Positions 9,751-19,511 of a stretch of DNA of 64,000 bases are shown piece by piece (the first letter of the stretch is position 1; the number at the start of each line of letters is the position of its first letter). Location of the stretch: NCBI RefSeq assembly GCF_016482825.1, contig NZ_JAEMNV010000008.1, positions 186,001 through 250,000 of the forward strand. The letters are read 5' to 3'. This DNA comes from Antrihabitans stalagmiti (GTDB lineage Bacteria; Actinomycetota; Actinomycetes; Mycobacteriales; Mycobacteriaceae). Both the position numbers and the translations under genes were made by a program. The notes below the pieces were generated by a model. The model did no database searches and had not been told where the DNA came from. It saw nothing but the letters and a program-made list of their open reading frames with translations.

Positions 9751-10647
9751 GTGGACATCGGATTCGCGCTACCCGTCTCGGGATCCTGGGCTACGCCCGA
9801 CAACGTCGTCGAGATCGCCGAGACCGCCGAAAGACTCGGCTATACGACGTTGTGGACATATCAGCGCCTGCTCTATCCGGAGGGTACGAAGCTGTCGTCG
9901 GTGTACGAGAGTGTGCTCGATCCCGTCACGGTCCTCGGTTTCGCAGCCGCCGTGACGACGAGAATCCGGCTCGGCACCGCGATCGTCAATCTGCCGTTCC
10001 AGTCGCCCGCGGTGCTCGGTAAGCAGTTCGCAACACTCGACGTGTTGTCCAAGGGCCGGCTGGAGGCAGGTCTCGGACTCGGTTGGGCGCAGGAGGAATT
10101 CACGGCGGCAGATGCCGAGTACACGCGAAGGGGCGCACGTGGTGACGAGTTCATCGCAGCGATCCGCGCCGTCTGGGGTCCCGATCCCGTCGAATTCGAC
10201 GGGGATTTCTACACGATTCCGCGCTCGAAGATCCTGCCGAAACCGGTCCAGCGGCCGCATCCGCCGATCTTCATCGGCGGCATCGCCAAGCCGGCGCTCG
10301 ATCGGACCGGCCGTCTTGCCGACGGCTGGATCAGCAGCAGCGGGGCCGACCTCTCGACGCTCGCCGACCCCATCGAGCGGGTCAAGAGCGCGGCACGTGC
10401 CGCGGGCCGCGACCCGGACGCATTGCGCTTCGTCTGCCGCGGCATCATCCGCGACACCAACCGCAACGGTCCGCTCACCGGGACCCCCGAGCAGATCCGA
10501 GCGGACCTGCCCGACCTTGCCGCACAGGGGATGACCGAAACCTTCCTCGATCTCAACTTCGACCCGACGATCGGCAACCCTCGCGCGGACCCGGCCCAAT
10601 CGATGCGCCGGGCCCGCGAAATTCTCGAGGGACTCGCGCCCGCTTAG
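9751..10647 (+). CDS. LLM-class (F420-type) flavin-dependent oxidoreductase
   Basis: The 298-residue product has a TIM-barrel luciferase-like (LLM) fold. It opens with VDIGFALPVSGSWATPDNVVEIAETAERLGY. Family features are RIRLGTAIVNLPFQSP, GRLEAGLGLGW and RPHPPIFIGG. Such proteins often use coenzyme F420, which rhodococci make, but FMN users have the same fold and the cofactor cannot be decided here. The substrate is unknown. The GTG at 9751 fits the N-terminus of the family; the frame stays open upstream, but that part overlaps the TfoX-N and dinB genes on the other strand. Confidence 0.82.
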   Translation: MDIGFALPVSGSWATPDNVVEIAETAERLGYTTLWTYQRLLYPEGTKLSSVYESVLDPVTVLGFAAAVTTRIRLGTAIVNLPFQSPAVLGKQFATLDVLSKGRLEAGLGLGWAQEEFTAADAEYTRRGARGDEFIAAIRAVWGPDPVEFDGDFYTIPRSKILPKPVQRPHPPIFIGGIAKPALDRTGRLADGWISSSGADLSTLADPIERVKSAARAAGRDPDALRFVCRGIIRDTNRNGPLTGTPEQIRADLPDLAAQGMTETFLDLNFDPTIGNPRADPAQSMRRAREILEGLAPA

Positions 10648-10650
10648 GGC

Positions 10651-10690
10651 GTGCCTCTCACACCTATCACCGAAAGGGTGTGGGAGACAC
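10651..10690. terminator. Bidirectional hairpin between convergent genes
   Basis: CTCTCACACC (10655-10664) pairs with GGTGTGGGAG (10677-10686) with one mismatch, and outer GTG/CAC bases extend the stem. It lies in the 47-bp gap between the oxidoreductase gene and the end of ileS, so it could terminate both. Neither side has a strong T-tract. Confidence 0.6.
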
Positions 10691-10694
10691 GACC

Positions 10695-13600
10695 TTAACC
10701 CTTGTCCACCACGATCCGGACCCGTGTGCCCGACGCGAGGTCGAGTACCGACTCGCCGGGTTCGACCGCGGCGAAGTCGAGTTGCGTCGCAAGCACTTCG
10801 CCCGCGATCAGTTCGCGGTGCGTCTGTGCCCAATGCGCGAACTCCGCAGGCACAACGAGGGTGACGAGAATGCGATCGGACACGTCGAGGTCGAGTGTCT
10901 TGCGCGCCTCCTGCAGTTCGCGGATCAGATCTCGCGCCCAGCCCTCGGCTTCGAGTTCTTCGGTCACGACCGAGTTCAACACGACGAGGCCCGCGTTACC
11001 CGGCAGTGCCGCCGTCGATTCGGGCTCAGCGGCAACAAGGCGCTGCGTGTACTCCTCGGGAAGCAACTCGATACCGGCGGCACGAACGACGCCGTCGGAA
11101 TCTTCCGCCCAATCCCCCGCCTTGACGGCCTTGATCACCGACTGCACGTCTTTGCCGAGCCGAGGCCCGGCAGCGCGCGCGTTGACGACGAGTTCGAACC
11201 GACCGTGTGAATCGACGTCGGTGGTGAGGTCGACCTTCTTGACGTTGACTTCGTCGGCGATGATCTCGACGAACGGCGCCAATCGTTCGGCGTCGGCTGC
11301 CGCGACCGTAACTTCCGACAGCGGGAGACGAACACGAAGATTCTGCGCCTTCCGCAGACTCGACACCGTCGAGCACACCAGCCGGACCTCGTCCATCGCG
11401 TCGACGAGCTCCTGATCAGCCGGAAGCTCTTCCGCCGCAGGCCAATCGGCAAGATGCACCGAACGGCCTCCGGTCAGGCCCCGCCAGACGACCTCCGAGA
11501 TCAGCGGCAAAAGCGGTGCAGCCAATCTCGTGACGACCTCCAGCACGGTGTGCAGCGTGTCGATCGCATCGCGATCTTCACTCCAGAACCGCGAACGCGA
11601 CCGCCGCACATACCAATTGGTCAGCGCATCACAGAACCAGCGCAGCTCGTCGCAGGCCCCGGCGATATCGTAGGTCTCGAGTGCATTCGTCATCGCGTCC
11701 CGGGTCGCCGCCAACTTGGCGAGGATGTAGCGATCGAGCATGTGCGGCGAATCAGTGCGCGACACACCGGGTTTCGATGCGTACAGCTGCAAGAAGGTCC
11801 ACGCGTTCCAGAGCGGCCGCAACGCCTGTCCCGCACCCTCGCGGATACCGCGCTCGGTCACCACGAGGTTGCCACCACGAAGGATCGGCGACGCCATCAG
11901 GAACCAACGCATCGCGTCGGAACCGTCGCGGTCGAAGACCTCGTTGACGTTGGGGTAGTTGCCCTTCGACTTGCTCATCTTCAAGCCGTCGTCACCGAGC
12001 ACGATGCCGTGCGCCGCAACGGTTTTGAATGCAGGTCGATCGAAAAGAGCGGTCGCGAGCACATGCAGCGTGTAGAACCAGCCACGCGTCTGCCCGTTGT
12101 ATTCGACGATGAAGTCGCCCGGGTAGTGCGTCTCGAACCAGTCGGTGTTCTCGAACGGATAGTGCACCTGCGCGTACGGCATCGAACCCGACTCGAACCA
12201 GCAGTCGAGCACCTCGGGGACACGACGCATCGTCGATCGACCGGTCGGATCGTCCGGGTTCGGACGCGTCAGGTCGTCGATCATCGGGCGATGCAGGTCG
12301 TCGGGACGGACGCCGAAGTCACGTTCCAATTCGTCGAGCGAGCCGTAGACATCGAGCCGCGGGTATGCCGGATCGTCGGACGTCCACACCGGGATTGGAC
12401 TGCCCCAGTAGCGATTTCGGCTGATGTTCCAATCCCGCGCGCCTTCGAGCCACTTGCCGAACTGACCGTCCCTGATGTGCTCGGGCACCCAGGTGATCTG
12501 CTGGTTCAGCTCGACCATCCGGTCGCGGAACTTGGTGACAGCGACGAACCACGAGGGCACCGCCATGTAGATCAGCGGCTCACCCGAACGCCAGCTGTGC
12601 GGGTAGGAGTGCTCGATCGTCTCGTGCCGCAGCATCTTTCCCGCAGCCTTGAGGTCCTTGATGATGTTCGGATTCGCATCGAAGACCATCTGGCCTTCGT
12701 ACGGCGGCACCAACGCGGTGAACTTTCCGCCGGCATCCAACGGTTGGACGATCTCGATGCCGTTGGCCGTCGCGACATCCATGTCCTCTTCACCGAAAGC
12801 CGGTGCGAGGTGGACGATGCCGGTACCAGAATCGGTGGTGACGTAGTCGGCGGCGAGCACACGGTGTGCGTTTTCGTGGCCCTTGCCCGGACCGTAGAAG
12901 AAGTCGAACGGCGGCGTGTACGTCAGGCCGACCAGTTCGGTGCCCTTGTGCTCGGACACAACCTCCGGTGCTTCGCCCAACTCACGCGCGTAGTGCGCAA
13001 CACGCTCTTTGGCAAGCACGTACCGCTTACCGTCGGCAGCGGTCACCTGGACGTAGTCCGTATCAGGGTGGACCGCGATGGCGAGGTTGGAGGGCAATGT
13101 CCACGGCGTCGTCGTCCAGATGACGGCATTCGCGCCGTCCAGGACTGACCCCGGTGCGTTCAGCGGCATCTCGACCGTCACGGCCGGGTCTTGGCGCATC
13201 TTGTACGCGTCGTCGAGCCTGGTCTCCTGATTCGAGAGTGGCGTCTGCTCGTACCAGCTGTAGGGCAGCACGCGGAAGCCCTGATAGATCAGGCCTTTGT
13301 CCCACAACGCCTTGAACGCCCACATGACCGATTCCATAAAATCGACGTCGAGCGTCTTGTAGTCGTTGTCGAAGTCGACCCACCGCGCTTGACGCGTCAC
13401 GTAGTCGCGCCACTCGCCGGTGTACTTGAGGACCGAGGCCTTGCACGCAGCATTGAACTCCGCGAGACCCATCTCGTCGATCTGCGACTTGTCGGTGATG
13501 CCGAGCTGCTTCTCGGCCTCGATTTCGGCAGGAAGTCCGTGACAATCCCACCCGAAACGCCGCTCGACCTTGTTTCCACGCATCGTCTGGAAGCGCGGAA

Positions 13601-13877
13601 CGAGGTCTTTGACGTAGCCGGTCAGCAGGTGACCGTAGTGTGGCAAACCATTGGCGAACGGGGGTCCGTCGTAGAAAACGAACTCCGGACTGCCGTCTCG
13701 TTGCTCGACACTGGCCCGAAAAGTACCGTCCGCTTCCCACGCGGCGAGCACCTGACGCTCGAGATCGGAAAACGCGACGCTGCCTGCAGCCGTACCACCG
13801 GACAGGTCGACGCGGGGATATGAGGTGTTCTGATCGTCCGAAGACTTATTGTCCGAAGACTGGCTGTCCGAAGACAC
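10695..13877 (-). CDS. ileS: Isoleucyl-tRNA synthetase
   Basis: The 1060-residue class I synthetase charges tRNA-Ile. The HIGH-type motif is PHYGH at 79-83, the KMSKS loop is at 633-637, and an editing domain and anticodon-binding region follow the expected order. The long form with an extended C-terminus fits the actinobacterial type. The first 16 residues contain a five-residue repeat ([15 protein letters not shown]) encoded by a 15-bp tandem repeat. The GTG start at 13877 is preceded by AGGGAG at a good distance. Expression is probably controlled by the T-box leader at 13884-14105. Confidence 0.96.
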   Translation of the reverse strand: MSSDSQSSDNKSSDDQNTSYPRVDLSGGTAAGSVAFSDLERQVLAAWEADGTFRASVEQRDGSPEFVFYDGPPFANGLPHYGHLLTGYVKDLVPRFQTMRGNKVERRFGWDCHGLPAEIEAEKQLGITDKSQIDEMGLAEFNAACKASVLKYTGEWRDYVTRQARWVDFDNDYKTLDVDFMESVMWAFKALWDKGLIYQGFRVLPYSWYEQTPLSNQETRLDDAYKMRQDPAVTVEMPLNAPGSVLDGANAVIWTTTPWTLPSNLAIAVHPDTDYVQVTAADGKRYVLAKERVAHYARELGEAPEVVSEHKGTELVGLTYTPPFDFFYGPGKGHENAHRVLAADYVTTDSGTGIVHLAPAFGEEDMDVATANGIEIVQPLDAGGKFTALVPPYEGQMVFDANPNIIKDLKAAGKMLRHETIEHSYPHSWRSGEPLIYMAVPSWFVAVTKFRDRMVELNQQITWVPEHIRDGQFGKWLEGARDWNISRNRYWGSPIPVWTSDDPAYPRLDVYGSLDELERDFGVRPDDLHRPMIDDLTRPNPDDPTGRSTMRRVPEVLDCWFESGSMPYAQVHYPFENTDWFETHYPGDFIVEYNGQTRGWFYTLHVLATALFDRPAFKTVAAHGIVLGDDGLKMSKSKGNYPNVNEVFDRDGSDAMRWFLMASPILRGGNLVVTERGIREGAGQALRPLWNAWTFLQLYASKPGVSRTDSPHMLDRYILAKLAATRDAMTNALETYDIAGACDELRWFCDALTNWYVRRSRSRFWSEDRDAIDTLHTVLEVVTRLAAPLLPLISEVVWRGLTGGRSVHLADWPAAEELPADQELVDAMDEVRLVCSTVSSLRKAQNLRVRLPLSEVTVAAADAERLAPFVEIIADEVNVKKVDLTTDVDSHGRFELVVNARAAGPRLGKDVQSVIKAVKAGDWAEDSDGVVRAAGIELLPEEYTQRLVAAEPESTAALPGNAGLVVLNSVVTEELEAEGWARDLIRELQEARKTLDLDVSDRILVTLVVPAEFAHWAQTHRELIAGEVLATQLDFAAVEPGESVLDLASGTRVRIVVDKG

Positions 13878-13880
13878 TGC
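13836..13880 (-). repeat. 15-bp tandem repeat in the 5' end of ileS
   Basis: GTCCGAAGAC occurs at 13836-13845, 13851-13860 and 13866-13875 with an exact 15-bp period, giving three pentapeptide units that start with SSD. As the unit is a multiple of three, copy-number change would keep the frame. Confidence 0.8.
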
Positions 13881-13883
13881 GGG

Positions 13884-14105
13884 CTCCCTACGTGCCGTGT
13901 TCTGGCACGGGGACGATGTCGGCGCAGTATGCGCCGGTACCGCGGTACCACCCCGCTTGCCTCGACGAGCTGAGTCGAGGCCTCTCTCGTGAGCTGTGTC
14001 GGGCTCACCCGTTCGGTTCTACTGAGCCGGAATCGGCCGTTCTTCCGAAGGCTCCCCGGTGATGGCCGGATCGACGCCTACAACAAGTGCGTGTTGAATC
14101 GATAC
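13884..14105 (-). promoter_or_regulatory. T-box leader of ileS (tRNA-Ile sensing)
   Basis: On the minus strand the T-box motif AAGCGGGGTGGTACCGCGG spans 13958-13940; its TGGT can pair with the NCCA end of uncharged tRNA. Upstream is GGGGAGCCTTCGGAAGAAC, typical of the actinobacterial stem I region. An ATC triplet at 14063-14061 directly before it is the likely isoleucine specifier codon. The Shine-Dalgarno AGGGAG (13889-13884) lies shortly downstream of the T-box, and there is no terminator-like T-run. This fits the translational T-box type known for actinobacterial ileS. The 5' limit is approximate. Confidence 0.92.
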
Positions 14106-14362
14106 TAACCGAGCGGCGGTCGTGAATGCCTGCCCTTTTTCCGGCGGTCGGGCGCGGGCTTGGTCAGATCGACCGCCCCCGTCCCGCTCGACACGGTCGC
14201 GTCGGGGCCGCCCCGCGTGGTGAGGGCACTCGCCAGGAGCAGCAGGGCCCCGACTACGCAGGCAGCGATGCATCCCCACGCCCACACGACGGATCCGGTC
14301 ATCAACGAAATGATCAACAACCCGAATCCGACGGCAGCGAGAACAAGCGTCAGAACCAGCAC
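14105..14362 (-). CDS. Small two-helix membrane protein
   Basis: The 85-residue product has two hydrophobic segments (about 1-22 and 27-46) followed by a polar basic tail with DRRKKGRHSRPP. No known domain is recognised. It lies between wag31 and the ileS T-box leader and reads the same way as both; its stop at 14105 coincides with the approximate upstream limit of that leader, so its 3' end may share transcript with it. The start is a GTG at 14362. Small proteins of this kind recur next to ileS in related genomes, as far as I recall. Function unknown. Confidence 0.65.
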   Translation of the reverse strand: MLVLTLVLAAVGFGLLIISLMTGSVVWAWGCIAACVVGALLLLASALTTRGGPDATVSSGTGAVDLTKPAPDRRKKGRHSRPPLG

Positions 14363-14408
14363 GCCACACCCCGTGCAGAGCTAGCGGCAGCAGCGACCAC
14401 CGACGTGG

Positions 14409-15251
14409 TTACTTGCTCCCCTTGGCGAAGGACGCCTGGCTGTGGTTGCTCGACGTGCCGTCCTGGCCGAACGCCTCGCCACCGTCGACCGGAATGGCCG
14501 ACCCACGATTGTCGAGCTCTTCGAGCTGTGATTCGAGGTAGGACTTCAGGCGGACCCGGTATTCACGTTCGAACGTCTTCAACTGCTCGATTCGGCCTTC
14601 GAGGACCGTGCGCTGCTGGTTGATCGTCGCCATGATCTCGGTGTGCTTGCGCTCGGCGTCGGCCTGCAGTGCGTCGGCCTTCTCCTTGGCCTGACGAAGC
14701 TGGGTCTCGGACCGGGTCTGCGCGTCGGCGAGGAGGGCTTCCGACTTCTGACGTGCGTCGGAAATCATTGCCTCCGAACGCGACCGTGCGTCGGTGACGA
14801 GGCGCTCGGAGTTGGTCCGGGCATTACCCAGCAACTGCTCCGACTCGGTCTTCGCGTCGTTGGTGAGGCGGTCGGCCATTTCCTGCGCGAGGCCGAGCAC
14901 CTTTGCGGCCTGCATGCTTGCATCGCCGGTGGCCGGGGCTGCCGGCGCGGCGGATGCAATCGGTGCAGGTACCGGTGCGGGTGCCGGAGCTGGGGCTTTC
15001 GCCGTCTCGACGACCCGTGCTGCGGGTGCAGGCGGTGCGGACTTGTTGCCGCGGCCCTTCTTGGAATCGGAAAGCTCTGCATCGAGTTCGCCGACCCGCT
15101 GGCGCAGGTCTGCGTTCTCCTCGATGAGACGGGACAGCTCCTGCTCTACCAGGTCGAGGAAGGCATCGACTTCGTCTTCGTTGTATCCGCGCTTACCGAT
15201 GGGCGGCTTGCTGAACGCAACGTTGTGCACATCAGCTGGTGTCAGCGGCAT
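14409..15251 (-). CDS. wag31: Polar growth protein Wag31 (DivIVA)
   Basis: The 280-residue coiled-coil scaffold localises to growing poles and directs cell-wall synthesis in mycolate actinobacteria. The N-terminal DivIVA domain reads [20 protein letters not shown] and [18 protein letters not shown] linker rich in Ala and Pro follows (about 75-115), then long heptad-type repeats to about 250. The Thr in the PLTPADV region corresponds to the phosphorylation area known in mycobacterial Wag31, though the exact site is not checked. The ATG at 15251 is preceded by AAGGGATC, and a strong promoter lies just upstream. Confidence 0.95.
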   Translation of the reverse strand: MPLTPADVHNVAFSKPPIGKRGYNEDEVDAFLDLVEQELSRLIEENADLRQRVGELDAELSDSKKGRGNKSAPPAPAARVVETAKAPAPAPAPVPAPIASAAPAAPATGDASMQAAKVLGLAQEMADRLTNDAKTESEQLLGNARTNSERLVTDARSRSEAMISDARQKSEALLADAQTRSETQLRQAKEKADALQADAERKHTEIMATINQQRTVLEGRIEQLKTFEREYRVRLKSYLESQLEELDNRGSAIPVDGGEAFGQDGTSSNHSQASFAKGSK

Positions 15252-15296
15252 GGAAGGATCCCTTCACGCGTCATTTGTCGGTCTAGCAAGCATTCA

Positions 15297-15324
15297 GTTA
15301 TAGCGCACTTCGCTTTGATATCAA
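15297..15324 (-). promoter_or_regulatory. SigA-type promoter of wag31
   Basis: On the minus strand TTGATA (15324-15319) and TATAAC (15302-15297) are separated by 16 bp, close to the vegetative consensus and the best promoter seen in the window. Transcription would start near 15290, giving a leader of about 40 nt before the wag31 ATG. It would allow wag31 to be expressed independently of the upstream dcw genes. Confidence 0.7.
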
Positions 15325-15418
15325 CCATCACACTGTAACTGGCGTCCATTCTGTCACACCTGACCCGCGGGTTGCGTCTGTCTCGACACAATCGACATCA
15401 GACCGAGTTCACTCGACA

Positions 15419-15700
15419 TCAGACCGACCTTTCGACGATGGACATGAGGATGAAGACGACGAACAGCAAGACCATTATCGAGAGGTCGAGCCGGATCCCG
15501 CCGAGGTTGATCGGTGGGATCAGTCGCCGAAGAAGTTTTACGGGCGGATCGGTGACCGTGAAGATTGCTTCGAGAAGCACAACCACGATCCCGGTCGGGT
15601 GCCAATCACGGGCGAAAGATCGAATGAATTCGACGATGATGCGACCGATCAGCAGCAACCAGAAGATGAAGAGCGCGAAGTAGATCACACTGAGGGCCAC
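15419..15700 (-). CDS. YggT family membrane protein
   Basis: The 93-residue protein has two hydrophobic segments (1-23 and 67-88) around a conserved middle with FTVTDPPVKLLRRLIPP, a YggT hallmark. YggT proteins lie next to sepF and divIVA in many Gram-positive genomes, and a division-linked role is suspected. The GTG at 15700 gives the usual family length. The order sepF, yggT, wag31 matches Rv2147c-Rv2146c-Rv2145c. Confidence 0.9.
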   Translation of the reverse strand: MALSVIYFALFIFWLLLIGRIIVEFIRSFARDWHPTGIVVVLLEAIFTVTDPPVKLLRRLIPPINLGGIRLDLSIMVLLFVVFILMSIVERSV

Positions 15701-15814
15701 GACAACACTCTGCCTGAGTTTCCCTCATCGATCAAAATGGCCGAAACTTCCACAGCACTCCCCCGACACGTTTCCACCACGATCCCCCCCGATCGACCCC
15801 CGGTTCAACCAGCC

Positions 15815-16453
15815 CTAGGACTGGTTGTAAAAGCCTGTTTCGGCGATACGCTTGCGCTCTTCTGCCGAGACATCGATGTCGGCGGGTGAGAGCAGGAACA
15901 CTTTGGTTGCCACTTTGTCGAATGAGCCACGCAGAGCGAACGCGAGGCCGGCAGCGAAGTCGACGAGACGCTTCGCATCGGCATTGCTCATCTCGACGAG
16001 GTCCATGATGACCGGCGTTCCATCGCGGAATCGTTCACCGATCGTGCGTGCCTCGCCGTAGTCACGCGGCCGAAGCGTCGTGATCTTCGACAGCGGTCCA
16101 CCGTCGTCGAACAACGGCGTGCGGCGCGGTTCGACGCGGGCTTCCATCTGGGTGTCGATTGCGAGAGCACCGCGGGTTGCGCCACGAGAGATAGGAGCGG
16201 GGCCCCGAGCGGAAAGCGGCTCGAGCCGTGGGCTGCGCCGAGCGGGCTCGTAGGCGGCGGGTACATCGTCGTAGTCGTCTCGGCGTGCTGGTGCGTAGCC
16301 GGCGCGCGGCGCCGGGTCGGCGTAGTCGACGTCGTAGGACTCCCGAACCCGAGCGGGTCGGCGCGCCGGACCCGGCTCGTCGAGATAGTCGTCTTCATAG
16401 TCCTCGAGCGGAACCATGCCGAAGTAAGCCTTGAACTTGTGCAGGGTGCTCAT
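15815..16453 (-). CDS. sepF: Cell division protein SepF
   Basis: The 212-residue protein begins [20 protein letters not shown], an amphipathic N-terminus that fits a membrane anchor. A disordered, Arg/Tyr/Asp/Pro-rich linker runs from about 20 to 110. The SepF core follows, with [18 protein letters not shown], then [20 protein letters not shown] and [10 protein letters not shown]. In actinobacteria, which lack FtsA, SepF tethers FtsZ to the membrane. It is separated from the yggS gene by 89 bp. Confidence 0.95.
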   Translation of the reverse strand: MSTLHKFKAYFGMVPLEDYEDDYLDEPGPARRPARVRESYDVDYADPAPRAGYAPARRDDYDDVPAAYEPARRSPRLEPLSARGPAPISRGATRGALAIDTQMEARVEPRRTPLFDDGGPLSKITTLRPRDYGEARTIGERFRDGTPVIMDLVEMSNADAKRLVDFAAGLAFALRGSFDKVATKVFLLSPADIDVSAEERKRIAETGFYNQS

Positions 16454-16542
16454 TGATCGACCTTCCTTGGCACGGCTGGCCTTGGGGTATTTCAGGTGAT
16501 ACGCATGGGATCGAACTGTGTTTCAGGTGTTACTGATGGGGT

Positions 16543-17262
16543 TCAATTTATCGGCCGGGTACCTAACAACGCGGTACCGACACGCACGCAGGTCGATCCG
16601 TGTTCGATCGCAATTTCCAAATCACCCGACATGCCCGCAGATAGCTGCGTCGCGCCGGGATGGCTTTGCAGCACACGAGATTGCAACTCCTGCAGAGTCG
16701 CGAACGAACGGGCCGGCTCCGCGCCGACCGGAGGTATCGCCATCAGACCGGTCAGCTGCAGGTGTTCGGCGTTCGCCACCTGATCGGCTAGCTCCATCAG
16801 TTCCGCCGCGCTCACACCGCCGCGATCGGGATCGTCGTCGAGACTGACCTGCAACAGCACTCCTGGCGCGACGGCACGCTCACCGGCAGCGAGTGCTGCA
16901 CCGGATGCCTTGTCCAACGCGCGGACCAGTTTGGCGTTGTCGACCGAATGGATCGCGTAGGCCCAGCCTGCGACTGCCCGCGCCTTGTTGCGCTGCAACC
17001 GCCCGATCATGTGCCAACGAACTGTGTGATCGTCCGTGGCACTCGCAAGCGCCGCAACTTTTGCCGTCGCTTCCTGCTCGCGCGACTCACCGAATTCCCT
17101 TGCACCGAGTCGATACAGGACCTCGACATCCGAGACGGGGAAAAATTTGGTGACCGGAAGGAGCACGACCTCGTCTCTGCGCCGACCCGCACTGCTGCAG
17201 GCGGCGGCGACACGGCTCTCGAGCCGCTCGAATGCCGAAGCGAGTTCGGTTTCGCGGCTCAT
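16543..17262 (-). CDS. YggS family PLP-binding protein
   Basis: The 239-residue protein is a PLP homeostasis factor with an alanine-racemase-like barrel. The PLP lysine is in VLLPVTKFFP (Lys39). GESREQEATAK, WHMIGRLQRNKAR, LTGLMAIPPVG and LSAGMSGDLEIAIEHG are family signatures. The ATG at 17262 overlaps the stop of the upstream yfiH gene as ATGA. The frame is open further upstream into that gene, but family length supports 17262. Same place as Rv2148c. Confidence 0.93.
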   Translation of the reverse strand: MSRETELASAFERLESRVAAACSSAGRRRDEVVLLPVTKFFPVSDVEVLYRLGAREFGESREQEATAKVAALASATDDHTVRWHMIGRLQRNKARAVAGWAYAIHSVDNAKLVRALDKASGAALAAGERAVAPGVLLQVSLDDDPDRGGVSAAELMELADQVANAEHLQLTGLMAIPPVGAEPARSFATLQELQSRVLQSHPGATQLSAGMSGDLEIAIEHGSTCVRVGTALLGTRPIN

Positions 17263-18002
17263 CTGCTGGTTTGCATCCAAATCACGCCTGCGATTCTCCC
17301 GGTGGGTGCTTCGCGCCGATGACTGAACAAAGCGCGGTCCTCGATCGTGCAACGAGGATCCTCCGCGACGCCGGAGATACCAGCGTCGAGCAACTGCCGT
17401 CGGATTCCGGCGCGCAGGTCGAGACCGGGTGTGCCTCGTACGGTCTTCGTCCGGCTGCCCGGAAGATGGCGTTCGACATCGGCGGCCATGGCCGCGGGTA
17501 CTTCGTATTGCCGACCGCTCGCGGCGGGACCGAAGAATGCACCGATTCTGCTCAGCTGTGCGCCTTGGGCGACCATGACGTCGAGAACCCGAGGGACGAT
17601 ACCGATCCGGGCTCCGACCCGACCGGCGTGCACAGCCGCGATGACGCCTGCCTCGTCGTCGGAGAGCAGGATCGGCACACAATCCGCTGTCAGAACGACC
17701 AATCCGAGATCGGTCGCGGTGGTCACGAGTGCATCCGTCGCCGGAATCGGCTCGGCGGAGGGGCCGTCGACGACAGTGATGTTGCGACTGTGGATCTGTT
17801 CCATCCAGACGAGCCGATCCGGCCCGAGCCCGATCTCCGTAGCCAGCCGCTCTCGGTTCCTGGCTACTGCTGTGGGGTCGTCACCGACATGGTCCCCCAA
17901 ATTGAACGAGTCGTACGGTGGGGCCGAAACCCCACCCGTACGACTCGTGACGACCCTGCGTGTGCGCCGAACGACTTGTGTCACACCGTAACTCTGTGTC
18001 AC
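17259..18002 (-). CDS. YfiH/PgeF family protein (multicopper oxidoreductase-like)
   Basis: The product is about 247 residues, with motifs WMEQIHSRNITVV, LTADCVPILL and AAVHAGRVGA that contain the Cys and His residues of the YfiH (DUF152) active site. Family members act on purine nucleosides or as peptidoglycan-editing hydrolases (PgeF); the role here is not known. The start is uncertain: GTG at 18002 is used, but a TTG at 18020 and a GTG at 17984 are in frame. It follows ftsZ closely, as in Rv2149c. Confidence 0.85.
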   Translation of the reverse strand: MTQSYGVTQVVRRTRRVVTSRTGGVSAPPYDSFNLGDHVGDDPTAVARNRERLATEIGLGPDRLVWMEQIHSRNITVVDGPSAEPIPATDALVTTATDLGLVVLTADCVPILLSDDEAGVIAAVHAGRVGARIGIVPRVLDVMVAQGAQLSRIGAFFGPAASGRQYEVPAAMAADVERHLPGSRTKTVRGTPGLDLRAGIRRQLLDAGISGVAEDPRCTIEDRALFSHRREAPTGRIAGVIWMQTSR

Positions 18003-18062
18003 CGCGTGTCCGCCCGTCAAACTGCGTCCGTGTGCCGGACTTTATCTCCCGGACACTTTCGA

Positions 18063-19235
18063 TCAGCGGCGCATGAAGTCCGGTACGTCGACATCGTCTT
18101 CGACGTCGACGGCAGCAGCGGAACGTTGCGCAGAATGCGCGGGTGCTCCGTTGCTTACCGACCGTGCCGGCTCGCGGTCCCGGTAGTGCGCACCGTTGCC
18201 GTTCGATTGACCGATCTCGCCGGCGCGAGCAGACCCGATCGGCTGCGTCCGAGCAGCGGGTGCAGCTTCGACCGGACGTCTTGCCGGTGCTCCCGACTCG
18301 AATCCGGCAGCGATGACGGTGACCCGCACCTCGTCGCCGAGCGAATCGTCGATCACCGTTCCGAAGATGATGTTGGCTTCGATATGCGCGGCTTCCTGCA
18401 CGAGGGATGCAGCCTCGTTGATCTCGAACAGACCGAGATCGGACCCACCGGCAATGGAGAGCAACACACCTTGCGCGCCTTCCATGGACGCTTCGAGCAG
18501 CGGGGAGTTGATCGCCGATTCGGCGGCCTTCACCGCGCGGCCGTCACCACGTGCCGAACCGATACCCATCAAGGCACTGCCTGCACCCGACATCACGCTC
18601 TTGACGTCGGCGAAGTCGACGTTGATCAAGCCTGGTGTCGTGATCAGGTCGGTGATGCCCTGCACGCCGTTGAGCAGCACTTCGTCTGCCGAACGGAACG
18701 CATCCATCAGACTGACGGCCGCGTCACCGAGCTGCAGGAGCCGGTCGTTCGGAATGACGATCAGGGTGTCGCACGACTCGCGCAGCGATGCGATGCCGTG
18801 TTCGGCCTGCCCGCCGCGACGTTTGCCCTCGAAAGAGAACGGGCGGGTGACGACGCCGATGGTGAGTGCGCCGAGCTTACGTGCGATGCTCGCGACGACA
18901 GGAGCGCCACCGGTTCCGGTGCCACCACCCTCGCCTGCGGTGACGAAGACCATGTCGGCGCCCTTGAGCACCTCTTCGATCTCGTCCTTGTGGTCCTCGG
19001 CGGCCTTACGGCCGACGTCGGGATCGGCGCCAGCGCCGAGACCTCGAGTCAGTTCACGGCCGACGTCCAATTTGACGTCGGCGTCGCTCATCAGCAGAGC
19101 TTGCGCGTCAGTGTTGACGGCAATGAACTCAACTCCCTTGAGTCCCTGCTCGATCATGCGGTTGACGGCGTTGACGCCGCCGCCGCCGATGCCTACGACT
19201 TTGATTACGGCGAGGTAGTTATGCGGGGGCGTCAT
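18063..19235 (-). CDS. ftsZ: Cell division GTPase FtsZ
   Basis: The 390-residue tubulin homologue forms the Z ring. The GTP-binding signature GGGTGTGG is at 103-110, and the catalytic T7 loop is the NVDFADV region. A variable linker from about 320 is followed by the conserved C-terminal peptide [11 protein letters not shown], which binds SepF and FtsW. The ATG at 19235 is preceded by GAAGGAAGG. A 276-bp gap separates it from ftsQ, the longest within the cluster, so ftsZ probably has its own promoters. Confidence 0.98.
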   Translation of the reverse strand: MTPPHNYLAVIKVVGIGGGGVNAVNRMIEQGLKGVEFIAVNTDAQALLMSDADVKLDVGRELTRGLGAGADPDVGRKAAEDHKDEIEEVLKGADMVFVTAGEGGGTGTGGAPVVASIARKLGALTIGVVTRPFSFEGKRRGGQAEHGIASLRESCDTLIVIPNDRLLQLGDAAVSLMDAFRSADEVLLNGVQGITDLITTPGLINVDFADVKSVMSGAGSALMGIGSARGDGRAVKAAESAINSPLLEASMEGAQGVLLSIAGGSDLGLFEINEAASLVQEAAHIEANIIFGTVIDDSLGDEVRVTVIAAGFESGAPARRPVEAAPAARTQPIGSARAGEIGQSNGNGAHYRDREPARSVSNGAPAHSAQRSAAAVDVEDDVDVPDFMRR

Positions 19236-19511
19236 GGGCTCTCGCCTTCCTTCGATCGCAAAGATTGTGTTCGCCTGTCGGCGTGGCCTACTTCAACCGA
19301 GTTGCCCGTAAACCCTAAACCTCAACCACAGGTTCAACGTTATGTCAAGTACTCGACTAGGGGCAAACGCTATGCACCGGCACACCGATCCGCACGCAGG
19401 CGCGCCGTGTCGGGCGCGGATTCTTTTACTTCTGCCACCTGTGCCACCGCCCGTCGGGTACGACAGGGCCGTGCGCCCGAGCGAAACAGGCTTACTGCAA
19501 CGTGTTTCGCG
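19236..19511 (-). promoter_or_regulatory. ftsZ upstream region
   Basis: The gap holds no gene. On the minus strand it contains TTGACA (19348-19343) and TTGAACC, followed by GGTTTAGGGTTTACG, whose TAGGGT and TTTACG are possible -10 elements. AACCTGTGGTT within it is an inverted repeat. A -35/-10 pairing cannot be fixed because spacings are not ideal. Multiple ftsZ promoters in this position are usual in related bacteria. Confidence 0.4.

Noticed and set aside
11454-13148. A 564-codon plus-strand frame inside ileS
   Set aside because: Antisense to the KMSKS-bearing part of ileS; no domain is recognisable in it.
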